DNA of 64,000 bases, from contig NW_019773515.1 in assembly GCF_001039355.2 (NCBI RefSeq), positions 258,376 through 322,375 on the forward strand, read 5' to 3'. The notes under the pieces were generated by a model. The model did not search any database. It had not been told where the DNA came from and worked only from the letters and a program-made list of their open reading frames with translations. Source of the DNA: Lingula anatina (Eukaryota > Brachiopoda > Lingulata > Lingulida > Lingulidae). Shown in pieces: positions 25,217 through 34,345 of the stretch. How positions within the stretch are numbered: position 1 is the stretch's first letter; each line of letters opens with the position of its first letter. Position numbers and translations under genes: made by a program.

Positions 25217-25690
25217 ACCTGTCCTCGTCTGCCTTTGTAGGAAAGTATCCACAGCTTAGTGCCAATCTAAAATGTAGCTGTCCCCAGAAAACTGTCACTT
25301 TGGGGTTGACTTCCTGTATTCTCAGGGTCAAGAGTGTAGTCTTGTCCAGTATCCTCTGAACATCAAATGGGGAGCCCCTTACGTCGTTGCCACCCACTTG
25401 GAAAATGATGAGGTCCATGTGCTTCGTTGTTTCAAGAAAGTCATTGCTGGACAGGAAGTGGTCCAGCTGAGCCCCACTTTTGCCATAAAAATGGATATTA
25501 AAAATGGCTGGATCGAGGTTGAGGTTGTGTGGGGACTCGAATTCTAATCTCTTAATGAGAGTATGGCCCGCTAACATGACGTTCATGGTGGTGGAAATAT
25601 GAGGCATGCACAATCCTTTGACTAGTAGTGATCGGTCTAATGCTGCCTGTGTTCTGCGATTGAAGTGTTCGTTCATGTACGCGTGTGTCT
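25217..25690 (-). pseudogene. SGNH-hydrolase-like ORF of a DIRS-like element
   Basis: From an ATG at 25676 the frame (about 153 residues) shows MLAGHTLIKRLEFE in the position of the SGNH block I, GKSGAQLDHFL for block II, and IIFQVGGNDVRGSPFD with the block III GxND. Block I reads GHT where a canonical member has GDS, so the nucleophile serine would be a threonine. The paralogue at 56.7 kb shows that block V (DGVH) lies further on and is absent here. The ORF ends at a splice donor-like AG/GTAGAA. SGNH domains are known in some tyrosine-recombinase and CR1-type retroelements. Confidence 0.65.
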
Positions 25691-25751
25691 TTATATAGAA
25701 ATGTTGTGATGGCAGGACCAGTAGATTTTTGGGACTGCTGGTGGTTCAACA

Positions 25752-25960
25752 AATCTTAAAAACACCACAATGATAGACTTGCTGCCTACATCAGTGGCCT
25801 CATCAACTTCAATTCCATAGAATGGATATGGACTACTCATTCTATCTGCATGTAGATCTTCTGTCAGCATTTCAGCCATAATGGAGTAGAAGTCATTGAT
25901 TGAGTCATTGTGTTGATAAGAACCACCATCACCAGAATAAAGATGCTTTAGGCTGTTGAC
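25752..25960 (-). pseudogene. hAT transposase catalytic-core start
   Basis: After a candidate splice acceptor near 25948 the - strand encodes LKHLYSGDGGSYQHND, IMAEMLTEDLHADRM and YGIEVDEATDVGSKSIIVVF. The aspartate in VDEATD is the first catalytic acidic residue of hAT transposases. The frame then leaves hAT homology at LRFVEP, where the nested element begins. Confidence 0.8.
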
Positions 25961-26214
25961 ACCATGTAGAGAATTTATAGTTAAAATCTAAGTTAATTTA
26001 AAAAATATTGTTTTATAAATGAGTTGTTATAATTTTGTTTGATTATGCCAAATTGCTACATCAGAGAATAACAATAGACCACACAATAATCCTAAATTAT
26101 CTAGAAAAGTAACTTGTACTTATCAATTAAAATAACATTTAATCAACAATTATCTAATAAATATGGAAGTCTAGCAGTCTATGGTCAATTTACAAATACA
26201 AATTAACTTGGAAT

Positions 26215-26824
26215 TCAACTTATTCTTACATTGAAAATCTGAAGTCTCAGCAGACTATGTTTTTTTACAGATGGAATTGCTTCTTGGGCCTGCATTAATA
26301 CTGTTGCCATCTGAGCAACAATGGCTGCCTTCACAGAATCGTATGCCTTCACTGTTGCCTCCTTCATGCCTTTTTGCATGAAAGGTAGTCGAAGAGCTGA
26401 TCTATGGTCTGCAGACTTCTCATGCTTTACAAAATCATCTTTCTTAGCAGAATCATCTGGCTTTCCTTTGGTCATAACATTATCTTTTTTTGCAGCAACA
26501 CACACCTTGCATTTAAGCTCACTGTTTTCATTAACCAACCACTTAAATTGCAGAAGCCAACTACTTTTGAAACTATGTCTTGTTTGAGTATTTGCCAAGA
26601 CGGTTTGTTCACTGGTGGTGACAGCAGCCAAGTTACGGGAAGTTACTGATACAGAGTCTCCTGTGTTGGTAGGTAAAGCTGACACTGAGGTTGTCTGAAC
26701 TGGTGAATCAAAGTTGAAAAACGATTCAGTTTTGGACTGCTTACTTGGCTTAGCCTTATTACAAGCAATCCTTACTGCTTGATGACATGACAATGCAAAA
26801 TTCATCACAATCACAAATGGCAAC
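26215..26824 (-). pseudogene. hAT transposase N-terminal exon (TTF/BED-like zinc finger)
   Basis: The - strand exon begins after TTTTGCAATTTCAG and ends at a GTAAGA donor near 26222. It contains a Ser/Thr-rich lead, then KSSWLLQFKWLVNENSELKC with KCKVC and FVKHEKSADHRSAL. The Cys-x2-Cys and His-x4/5-His arrangement is that of the TTF-type zinc finger at the front of this hAT subgroup (ZNF862/KIAA1586-like). The reading frame is intact over about 200 residues. Confidence 0.75.
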
Positions 26825-27367
26825 TGAAATTGCAAAATAAACACTATTTAACAAAATTGTACACATGGCTTTATTTACTTTCCAATCATGGTAATACTTC
26901 ATCGATTTAATCATTATGTCCCCCACACAAAAAAAAAATTAAGAACGCACTTATGTCCCTAAACATGATTAATTGCTTGGTGCACACGGCATCGATCATC
27001 ACGTGGTCGTGTAAGCATTTTTAGAAGAAAATTTTTCTTTGGGAACAAACTGTTAAAGCAAAATAAATTTACCAAAATTTTCATTAATACAAGACAGACG
27101 ACAATAAGTCACCCGAAGACAAGAACAGATCAGAAGACGGAAATACGTGGACCATTGTAAACCTTTCACTGTTGAAAATAACTAACTTACAGCAAAATAC
27201 GCTTCGACTACTGAAAAATTATTTTTTCACTTTTCATTTGACATTCCGAAGCTTAAATTTATCATGCAATACAATTTTGTTTTACGTATCAGATAAAAAA
27301 TCACCTTACCTTTTCAAAAATAACACATCGTTCATTGCGTCATGTTGAGCACCATGTGCTGACTGCT

Positions 27368-27405
27368 AGTGCGGGCTATCCCGCACTGAAAATTCGGTTG
27401 CCTAA
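27368..27405 (+). repeat. Helitron-3'-end-like hairpin followed by CTAA
   Basis: A perfect 8-bp stem with 4-base loop, AGTGCGGGCTATCCCGCACT, is followed 14 bases later by CTAA and then T. A GC hairpin just upstream of a terminal CTRR, inserted before T, is the diagnostic 3' end of Helitrons. No matching 5' TC end was identified. Confidence 0.35.
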
Positions 27406-27837
27406 TCCCGTTAAACACATGGGCGGAGGATAATTATTATACATACATTTATTTGTTAATTATTTTTTAAATCATTTTTAGTTTATTTTTACACCTACAA
27501 GGCTAAACCCAGACACACATGACATCACACAATCCGGAGCACCGTCTCTAGATTGTTGCCTCGTTTTCAATTAGTCTCTCTGCATGAAACAGAAGTCGAA
27601 ATGGAGGCATCTATATTTTTACTTTCACTTGGACGTAGGCAACGACGTAAACAGCAGCGTGGTGACTTCTATTTTTTTTTTCAAGGTAAAATCAAAGCAA
27701 ACGCACTGAAAGGTGACTAACATTTTTTTTGTTTAAACAGTTTCACAAAATTTGCGAACCAGTAAAATTTTGTTTTCACATTTCTGAAATGCGACTCGCT
27801 ATAGCGAACGTTGCGAGCGGCTAGCGTGAGCCCAGCA

Positions 27838-28513
27838 GTTGTCCGGTCACAAGTATTTCTCTTTCACTTCTGTGAGTCGATGGTCAGATATACCAGTCGA
27901 CATCATAGTATTAATTTTTTCTGCTAATTCAGCATCCACAGCTGGGCCGCATGCTTCTTTGGCTTTAAGAGATTGTGTCAGCAGGGCCAGCAAATCGTCA
28001 TCGCCAGCTGTGGCGTCATTTCTTGCCGCTGAGTGATCATGTGACTCATCGATAAAATGTTCCTTCTCATCTATGTTGCCATCCTCGCCCTACGAGCCAT
28101 GTGCATCCATAGTGGCACTGATCCTCTGCACCACTGGCAAAATTTTTGACATAGCATTTGTCAGCGTGTCTACCTGAGCCTGCAGCCCCTGCATAGTTAT
28201 GGGACCCTCTATGGTTATCACGTCACCGCCATCAACAACTTCAACTGAGGCGACACATGAGCTCTCAAGCTCCCTAAGCGAGTATATGACCTCTTTGGGC
28301 TTTGTTTCTGTGGGATCGGAGCTGGCCCTGTCCTGGGATCTGGTGGTCGTCCCTTTTTTCGCTGTAGCTGTTATTTGGTGATCTTTCTCTCTTGGCTTTC
28401 TGCCGCTTTCTTTTTTCCCACTGGCAGATTTACTGCCGATCGCCCTCTCGAGTTTGTTGATTTTTCTCATTTTTCTGGTGCTCGCTTCTTGAGCGCGATT
28501 TGTCCATCTCGCC
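27838..28513 (-). pseudogene. Gag-like ORF1 of a further DIRS-like element
   Basis: The - strand carries a basic N-terminus (REKDHQITATAKKGTTTRSQ), a coiled-coil part (LQAQVDTLTNAMSKILPVV) and then, across an in-frame TAG near 28090, an acidic stretch with DLLALLTQSLKAKEACG and AVDAELAEKINTMMSTGISD ending KYL-stop-PDNC. In related Gag proteins that end reads K-Y-x-R-P-x-N-C, so the TGA probably arose from CGA by CpG decay. Two stops and the truncation at 27838 mark it as dead. Confidence 0.55.
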
Positions 28514-28837
28514 TATAATAGTACAGACCACATCAGTTGCTGCTACTTACGGTTCCTTTGTTCAGTTGGTGTTCAACCACCAACGCTAAATTGAAATGGC
28601 GTGTGTGAGGCTAAGCTAACGCTCAAAGTAGATTTTACACAGTACAGAGATGGAAACAAGTTGCTTGTCATCTCTCTCTATCTTAAAATTGTCCAGTTTA
28701 TAAATCAGACTAAATTTTTTGCAGCTCTAAGATCGCGTGTATAGACTTCCAGAAGTAAACTGTACATTGACTTCTGGGAAGCTTTGTGCATCTCACGTGA
28801 TCTCATATGCAAATGAGGGTTGTAGAATTAGTCATAC

Positions 28838-28966
28838 CCTTGTAACTGTCCCTGTAAATAAAGCCCTGGTACAGCCTCTTTCAAACATGTCTCTCACTTC
28901 TCTTAGTGTCCTTTCAACTGGTTTTATCATGTGCTGAGCCAGGGCCTATATGTCATCAGGATTTGC
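28838..28966 (-). pseudogene. Degraded copy of exon C (related copies at 42.9 and 48.4 kb)
   Basis: The - strand reads ALAQHMIKPVERTLREVRDM and FERGCTRALFTGTVT followed by a GGTATGAC donor. It is clearly related to exon C at 42903-43047. An in-frame TAG interrupts it near the start, and at about 28966 it is directly fused to a HECT-gene exon. Confidence 0.65.
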
Positions 28967-29137
28967 TCTTCTGCATTTCTTTTGTTGGTGCCTTCTGGTG
29001 ACCACTTGATGTCAAATAGACTTTCTATTTACGATAATGTGAGTACCTCGGGCTCATATACGTAAGCCTTCCTCATCACATTTGGATACTGTCGGATTGC
29101 ATCTAAAACTCCAAGTGTCTTAAGACCTTTCTCAAAC
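28967..29137 (-). pseudogene. G2E3-like HECT exon, copy with in-frame stop
   Basis: After a TTTTCTAG acceptor the exon encodes FEKGLKTLGVLDAIRQYPNV, then YVYEPEVLT, a TAA stop, and SLFDIKWSPEGTNKRNAEEQ. This arrangement (GLxxLGVLxAI, then WSPEGxNKRxxEE) matches the C-terminal HECT region of G2/M-phase-specific E3 ubiquitin ligase-like proteins that are multicopy in aquatic animals. It ends abruptly at the fusion with exon C. Confidence 0.7.
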
Positions 29138-29424
29138 CTAGAAAAGTTAAAGTAGACTAAAGATGGGATTTCATTTTATCTCTCTTGTATAACATTGCTC
29201 AAAAAGTGCAAATCAATCCATGCTAACTTAGGGTTAAACTTCAATCACTTGACAAATATTTTGAAACATCAAATAAATTCAATACCAGATACCAATTTTT
29301 AGTTATGTAAGTTTCCCATCAGTTTTTAATTGGAACATTTTATCACATAACTGAATTTTTAAACTGGTTTTTTCAACTTTGCTTGTAGCAGGTAATGGAT
29401 TTAGTCACAACATTCTTTACTTAC

Positions 29425-29591
29425 TGGCTAATGGCAAGGCCATGCCTTCCAATGACAAAGAAGTGCACCAAGTCTGTTACCAAAGCATCTCTGTCCTTCA
29501 GTGACAGTCCCAAGGCAGTGCAGCCTGCTAGATCCACTAGGGGGTCATTTGTTAACTCCTGGTATTCTTCCTGTGATGTGGCATCAGCAAT
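29425..29591 (-). pseudogene. G2E3-like HECT upstream exon, copy 1
   Basis: The 167-bp exon has an acceptor (AATCGTAG) and a donor (GTAAGTAAAG) on the - strand. It encodes ATSQEEYQELTNDPLVDLAG, CTALGLSLKDRDALVTDLVH and FFVIGRHGLAIS. It precedes the exon at 28967-29137 in the order expected for a G2E3-like gene. It is duplicated at 29990-30156. Confidence 0.65.
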
Positions 29592-29698
29592 CTACGATTA
29601 ATTTTGTTTAATATTTATTGGACTGCTATAAGACATAAGACTAAGATAAAGGCTCCTTGCTGCAGGATCCACTATGAAATTTATTTCAAGCTTTAATA

Positions 29699-29941
29699 AG
29701 TTAATAAGTTCATCCTTGCAAGATATTTTTTCACCGTGGCTGGATTGACCTTGTCTTGTGTCTGTTCTGTTGTGTTTTCATCCTGTAACTTTTGTCTGAC
29801 AATTGATGTTCTAGATTCTAGAGGTTTAGGAAAGTTGAAACGACATATCTTCTTGCCCTTCTTGCATGATTTTGAGTGCATCTTGCTATGAGTCTGCACA
29901 GCACTAACTAGTTCATATAACTGTTTTTTTTTTTTTTTCAA
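29699..29941 (-). pseudogene. Helitron Rep zinc-ribbon fragment, copy 1
   Basis: The - strand encodes LYELVSAVQTHSKMHSKSC, KKGKKICRFNFPKPLESRTS and continues to YLARMNLLTY. This is the cysteine/histidine segment that follows the HUH nuclease in Helitron Rep/helicase proteins. It sits between two copies of a HECT exon. A second copy at 32513-32745 joins directly to the HUH domain. Confidence 0.75.
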
Positions 29942-29989
29942 CTTTGATTGTAGCAGGCAATGGATTTAGTCACATCATTCTTTACTTAC

Positions 29990-30156
29990 TGGCTAATGGC
30001 AAGGCCATGCCTTCCAATGGCAAAGAAGTGCACCAAGTCTGTTACTAAATCATCTCTGTCCTTCAGTGACAGTCCCAAGGCAGTGCAGCCTGCTAGATCC
30101 ACTAGGGGGTCATCTGTTAACTCCTGGTATTCTTCCTGTGATGTGGCATCAGCAAT
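29990..30156 (-). pseudogene. G2E3-like HECT upstream exon, copy 2
   Basis: This is a 167-bp direct duplicate of 29425-29591 with the same splice sites and only a few substitutions. The duplicated flank runs on to about 30257, where the PHD-TatD element begins. Confidence 0.65.
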
Positions 30157-30257
30157 CTACAATTAGTTTTTTTAAATATTTATTGGACTGCTAAAAGACA
30201 TAAGACTAAGATAAAGGCTCCTTGCTGCAGGATCCACTATGAATTTTATTTCAATAA

Positions 30258-30425
30258 TGTGCCAATGTGCAACTTAAACACACGATCGGGGGAAGATATG
30301 CCTACCTGAAGGTTTTCTCTACTTCTATGGTGTGATGCTGACGTCGAGTGCGGGGGCGCCCGCTGCGCATGGGCCGACTCCACTACCGGTTCTGGGGTCG
30401 GCGCCACTACACTGCCCCCTCTTCT
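30258..30425 (-). other. Possible polypurine tract and partial LTR of the TatD element
   Basis: Downstream of the TatD frame on the - strand lies AGAAGAGGGGGCAG immediately followed by TGTAGTGGCGCCGACCCC, the usual look of a polypurine tract and a TG-starting LTR of a Ty3/gypsy-type element. An AATAAA-like signal (GAAATAAAA) occurs near 30250. No second LTR is visible, so this is only suggestive. Confidence 0.35.
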
Positions 30426-30577
30426 AAATAAAGGTGGTCCTAGTCTTCAGCCTGCTGGGCACTGAGCCCACCATGCCATGGTGCGCCCTACCCTGGCCAC
30501 ATGGCATGACCAGAGAGGGCCCTGGGCAAGCCCCCACTGAGTGGCACCACTTCTCAGCCGGGGTCACTATCAAAACA

Positions 30578-31525
30578 CTACTGCCCCGTGGACTCGGGCG
30601 GGAGCCCGTCCACATACAGACACCTGGCGTTCCTGGCCGTGATGGCCAGTACCTCCTGCCAGGTGCAACCCCAGATGGGTGCAATCATCGCACCCGTCCA
30701 CCCCAGGTCTGCTGGAGTCCCATGCCTGTTGGGCTTGCATGGGAAGTGCGGAGAGTCGGACTCCAGCAAGACCCTACTCCTGTGCAGCTCCGCCACCGCC
30801 ACTCTTCTTCCAGGGAGAGAGTCTGCGCGGGACCCTACCCCAAAATAGGTGTTAGGGTAGGACTGAATCCACCGCCGCAAGACCCCCATAGACCCCTGGA
30901 AGTGGTGCAGGTGTATAAGCTGAGTGGCACTAATGGGGATGCACTGCAGGTGCATCAGGAGGGAGAACAGTGCGTCGTCCTCACCTCCTGGCAGACCTCT
31001 GCAGTGCAGAACTAGAATCTTGGCAGGGGTCAACAATTGGAGAACCTTTTCTAGCCGGAGTCGTTGGCCGACCCACTCGCCTGGGGGAGCTGTGTGATCA
31101 ATCCCCACCTCTCCCACAGCAGACACATTTGGGGAGGAAAGGAGAGTCTCCAGACAGGCAAATTGCGTACTGCTGGCCACCTTCTTGGGGTGGAGCCCCA
31201 CTGCCAGCACTAACCCCATTCTTCTGAGAGCGGGCAACTCTTTGGGGTCCGGCCATGTGTCTGGATCACAGAACACGGCCGTTCCTCCTGTGAGGGTGAA
31301 CGGATACAGGGAATCCTTGTCCTTGCCCTGGACAACTTGTTGGAGGGACAGGCCCTTTAACCCCAACCGAAGTGAGGTCCGGTCAAGGTGAAAGTGAGCA
31401 TCAAAGCCCTCAGGGAGGCGGGGCGTATGGGCAGACGCTCTTCCTCCGAGAGGGGAAAAAGGTCTCGCCATCGGAAAAGCTGACTCTTCTCCAGGAGGGC
31501 AGCTACCCTCAATAGAAACCACCAA
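30578..31525 (-). pseudogene. TatD-family metal-dependent nuclease domain of a mobile element
   Basis: The 315-codon frame shows the TatD DNase order with every metal ligand: FDAHFHLDRT (H44, H46), GLHP, VGEVGID (E139), ILVLHCRG (H174), LIHLHHFQGS (H207) and VLLESDSPHF (D257), then the TARNARCLY C-terminal helix. Family members are Mg-dependent 3'-5' exonucleases or related hydrolases. True homology begins near residue 37; before that the correct frame is the overlapping one at 31370-31600 (QALLHWWFLLRVAALLEKSQ), so the ancestral protein was one ORF now broken by at least two frameshifts. Confidence 0.8.
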
Positions 31526-31576
31526 TGAAGGAGGGCTTGCGGGCCATTGTTGTGGGCCAACATCTGGAAGGGCCCC

Positions 31577-32287
31577 TCAGATTGGCCGAACAGGGCACCA
31601 AACTCTTATGGCCAGTGCCAACTGAGAACTGACCTCCTCATTCCCTTCTGGAAACCCCAGGGCCTCACCATAACGCACCAACTGAGCCAGGGTGGCTTGG
31701 GCCCCCATCAGTGAGGAGATGAGGAATTTCAGGGCTTCTGTCTGCCTACTTACCACATCCCGACCGGAGAGACTGTCCAGGAAAATGTGCGGCAAATGGG
31801 CCTCAAATGCATGGGCCTCTGTTTCTCGGCCCCCACAGTCAGGGACCGGACATCCACGAAGGGAGGGAGCCCGCATACCAACCGCAGTCATGGCAACGCG
31901 GCGGGGAGGTGGTGGTACTGCCACCTGCCGCTCCACTACTTTGTTAGTGGTACCTAACGTTACCTGAAGGTTGGGAGAGGGCATGGTCGCATCAGAGGGA
32001 GTCGCTGCCATGGCGGCAGTAGACTTACGCCTCGAGCGTCTACCACGCCTCGTTCGTCTGGTGGGCCTCTCACTCAGCTCCACCTGCTCTGCCCAACTTA
32101 CTGAACCATACCTGGCCGCCTCAGGAGTCTCACTGAGAGCACTACGGGCCGTACTCCCTGTTGCTATTGCTGGTGTTACACTGGGGGTAGCTACAGCGGC
32201 TGGAACGCTAGGTTCCTCAGCCCCAATGTCCCCCTGGACCTCTCCAAGCAAAACTGCCTCCTGGGCCATGTCAATATCGTTGTCCAT
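31577..32287 (-). pseudogene. N-terminal part of the TatD-element protein (C2H2-like finger)
   Basis: This 236-codon frame starts at MDNDIDMAQEAVLLGEVQGD, has a long Ala/Thr/Ser-rich region, a basic patch (RPTRRTRRGRRSRRKS), then CPVPDCGG followed by HAFEAHLPHIF, a C-x4-C/H-x3/4-H-type finger. The final part (ALKFLISSLMGAQATLAQLV) resembles a helical bundle. It runs into a stop beside the frameshift that separates it from the TatD domain. A splice acceptor-like CTTTTCAG lies just before the ATG. Confidence 0.65.
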
Positions 32288-32347
32288 GTTATCTGAAAAG
32301 ATAAAGGTACAGTGTTACTATCTTTTCAAATATCTCGACAGAGGTTT

Positions 32348-32512
32348 CTACTGGCCTCGATCCTTACAATCCGCACACTTGTATGTGAGGATATCCAGAG
32401 CTTCTGTAGGTGTTATGTTTACACAGGAGCCATGGTACCACTCACCACAGTGATCACACTGGATCATAAAGCGCTGCTGCCACTGTTTCCTACAGAAACA
32501 GTACAGTACAGT
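32348..32512 (-). pseudogene. PHD finger at the head of the TatD element
   Basis: The - strand encodes YCFCRKQ, MIQCDHCGEWYHGSCVNIT and YKCADC before a TAG stop. The spacing C-x-C, C-x2-C, H-x3-C, C-x2-C with the W-Y-H-G core is that of a chromatin-reading PHD finger. It is cut on its N-terminal side at the element border (about 32512). A GTAAGG inside the last codons and the acceptor before 32287 could splice it to the next frame, but at the cost of the final cysteine, so I leave this open. Confidence 0.65.
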
Positions 32513-33673
32513 AAGTTCATCCTTGCAAGATATTTTTTCACCGTGGCTGGATTGACCTTGTCTTATGTTTGTTCTGTTGTGCTTTCATCCTGTAACTTGG
32601 GTCTGACAATTGATGTTCTAGATTCTAGAGGTTTAGGAAAGTTGAAACGACATATCTTCTTGCCCTTCTTGCATGATTTTGAGTGCATCTTGCTATGAGT
32701 CTGCACAGCACTAACTAGTTCATATAACTGGGTTTTGCTCTTCACCTGGCAATTGACAAGATATATTTACTGGTCAGTGAAATTGCAAACTTCCTCATTA
32801 GTGTTGGTATCAAGTTTTGGAGCATTTTCTCCCCAGAACAAGCAATGAACGTGGGGACTGCCACACATCTGAAATTCAGTTCTGATAAAGTAATCTTCAG
32901 TGACTCCAAGAGGATGTGCTGGACTTTGCAAGAATCTCAGGAAATGTTGAACTCGAGAATACCACATTCTGATGGTTGTTACATAATTAGACCTTATGAT
33001 TTCTGCTTTTTCATTGAAACTGATTGTTTCAAAATCAAGAGGCTTTCCATTTTGTCTGGTAACGGTGTCAATCACCTGTGGCCACCTTGAGAGTTCTGCT
33101 GCACTGAACACACAAAACCAAGTTGGTGTTCCGATTTGACAAATCTTTGCAAACAAATCATTCATTGTCTTTCTCTAATATTCTGGTGATCTTCGAACTG
33201 ATTACATATGAGAAAAAACCCTTGATCAGATTTCAGCATGTTGTACACTTGTTCATGATCTGCTAGCATACCGGCCTATATGTTTAGTCCATTTTTAGAA
33301 GCCACACCTTTGCGTGTTTGAATACTTATTCCTGAGAGCATGTTAGCTAGCTCAGTCACAGCGTGACAGTAGAATATGTATCCCGAGTTTTTAGCAAATC
33401 TGTGTTGAACAATCTTGCATTGATCTATTTAGCTCTTGTTATCTTTGTTTCTCTTTCATCATTAAAATGACCACATCTGTGAGGAAATAATGCAGGGAAA
33501 GCAATTGCTTCATCATGTGGCGTATGCAAAATAGAATGTGGTTTGTTCTCTTCAGCTGGTGCTACTGAATATATATGGTTTTCAAGCTCACTAAGTACAT
33601 CAGCACAAAGATCCAAAGGTTCCAAACAGCTGTCATATGCTAATGCCAACAATGTCATCTTCACTTTCTGCAT
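32513..33673 (-). mobile_element. Helitron Rep (HUH nuclease) N-terminal fragment
   Basis: In order on the - strand: HSILHTPHDEAIAFPALFPH (the conserved FPxLFPxG block), further Rep sequence with frameshifts near 33.2-33.4 kb, TPTWFCVFSAAELSRWPQVI, MWYSRVQHFLRFL, EFQMCGSPHVHCLFWGENAP (the HUH-type HVH metal site), and finally the zinc-ribbon part KSCKKGKKICRFNFPKP. The catalytic tyrosines and helicase lie further on and are absent. Only a rolling-circle initiator fragment survives. Confidence 0.85.
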
Positions 33674-34345
33674 CTACACTATCTTCAACTCCTGGTTTGT
33701 GTTCAGTTACATTTTCCTCAGTTTCATTCATGTCATCATCAGTGCACGAATGTTCTTCTTAACTAATATGTAAACAGGGTTTTTGTTGGGTCAGTTGCCT
33801 CTTACTCCTTTCTTTTCTTGTTTGCAGCTGCAAAAATATAAGACAAGGTGGGGGTTTTTAGAAACATTAAAAAAATTATTACCTTATTATCCAAGGTTTC
33901 ATTTTTGTGTTGAAATAATGTCTAAAAATTTACAATTTAAAGTATCATTACTCCTTCGTACTGTTGCTGACATGTGGACAAATAATATGAAGGACACTGA
34001 AGTTGGTTTTGTATTGCTTTGTTTTGATCATAGCATGAAATGTCACTTGAAACAAAACAATTTCACCCCCTTCTCAATATTGGGAGAATAAAAGGCTGCT
34101 TACTATTCTTGAATGGTTTTTTCACTTTAGGCTTTTTATCTTCATCTCTTGGGGTTTCCTCATCAGACTCTGCTGGCTTTCCTGGCTCTCACTGTCAATT
34201 TCTTCATCACTTTCCTTAGCTAGAAAATAATTATTTCTTTAAAGAAGTTTTTTGTTCTAATTTCACTTTTTTTAAACAAAACATTTTATTCTTATTAATG
34301 AACAGTAAAACTTTAGGATAAAATTATTTATATATAAATAATACA

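Larger units (their letters stand above)
23776..25751 (-). mobile_element. DIRS-like element with SGNH-hydrolase-like ORF, nested in the hAT
   Basis: Read on the - strand, the insert carries an SGNH-like ORF (25217-25690), a short probable intron (donor at 25216, acceptor at 24712), then a proline/glutamine-rich gag N-terminus and a gag LRNKIW motif. It breaks the hAT transposase. The same gene order, SGNH before gag before reverse transcriptase, is seen at 57.1-52.5 kb. No RT or tyrosine recombinase remains in this copy. Confidence 0.65.
22748..26830 (-). mobile_element. Autonomous hAT transposon remnant (TTF/BED type), split by a nested element
   Basis: The left terminus at 22748 (CAGGGCTTGACATTAGCG) plus about 130 bp of subterminal sequence with CCTGTCCG/GGACAGGT repeats matches the left end of the complete non-autonomous element at 49640. 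Inside, on the - strand, lie the transposase N-terminal part (26215-26824), core start (25752-25960) and C-terminal dimerisation domain (23543-23775), in correct order. A DIRS-like element sits between the last two. I could not find the matching right terminus, so the right boundary is only the last coding homology. Confidence 0.75.
30258..32512 (-). mobile_element. GC-rich element encoding a PHD finger and a TatD-type nuclease
   Basis: This 2.26-kb segment is markedly GC-rich against an AT-rich background. It sits exactly between a HECT-exon flank and a Helitron fragment that are contiguous in the neighbouring copy, so it is an insertion. On the - strand it encodes, in order, a PHD finger, a Ser/Thr/Ala-rich region with basic stretch, a C2H2-like finger, a hydrophobic region, and a TatD domain. 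After the TatD stop come a purine tract and TGTAGTGGCGCC, which could be a polypurine tract plus LTR start. No polymerase remains. Confidence 0.7.

Noticed and set aside
30434-31015. 193-codon + strand ORF and its overlapping neighbours
   Set aside because: It is the antisense shadow of the TatD frame; GC-rich DNA keeps several frames open. Only the - strand shows family motifs.
33783-34091. 102-codon + strand ORF (MLGQLPLTPFFSCLQLQ)
   Set aside because: AT-rich, no motif, and partly overlaps sequence flanking the Helitron fragment; considered chance.
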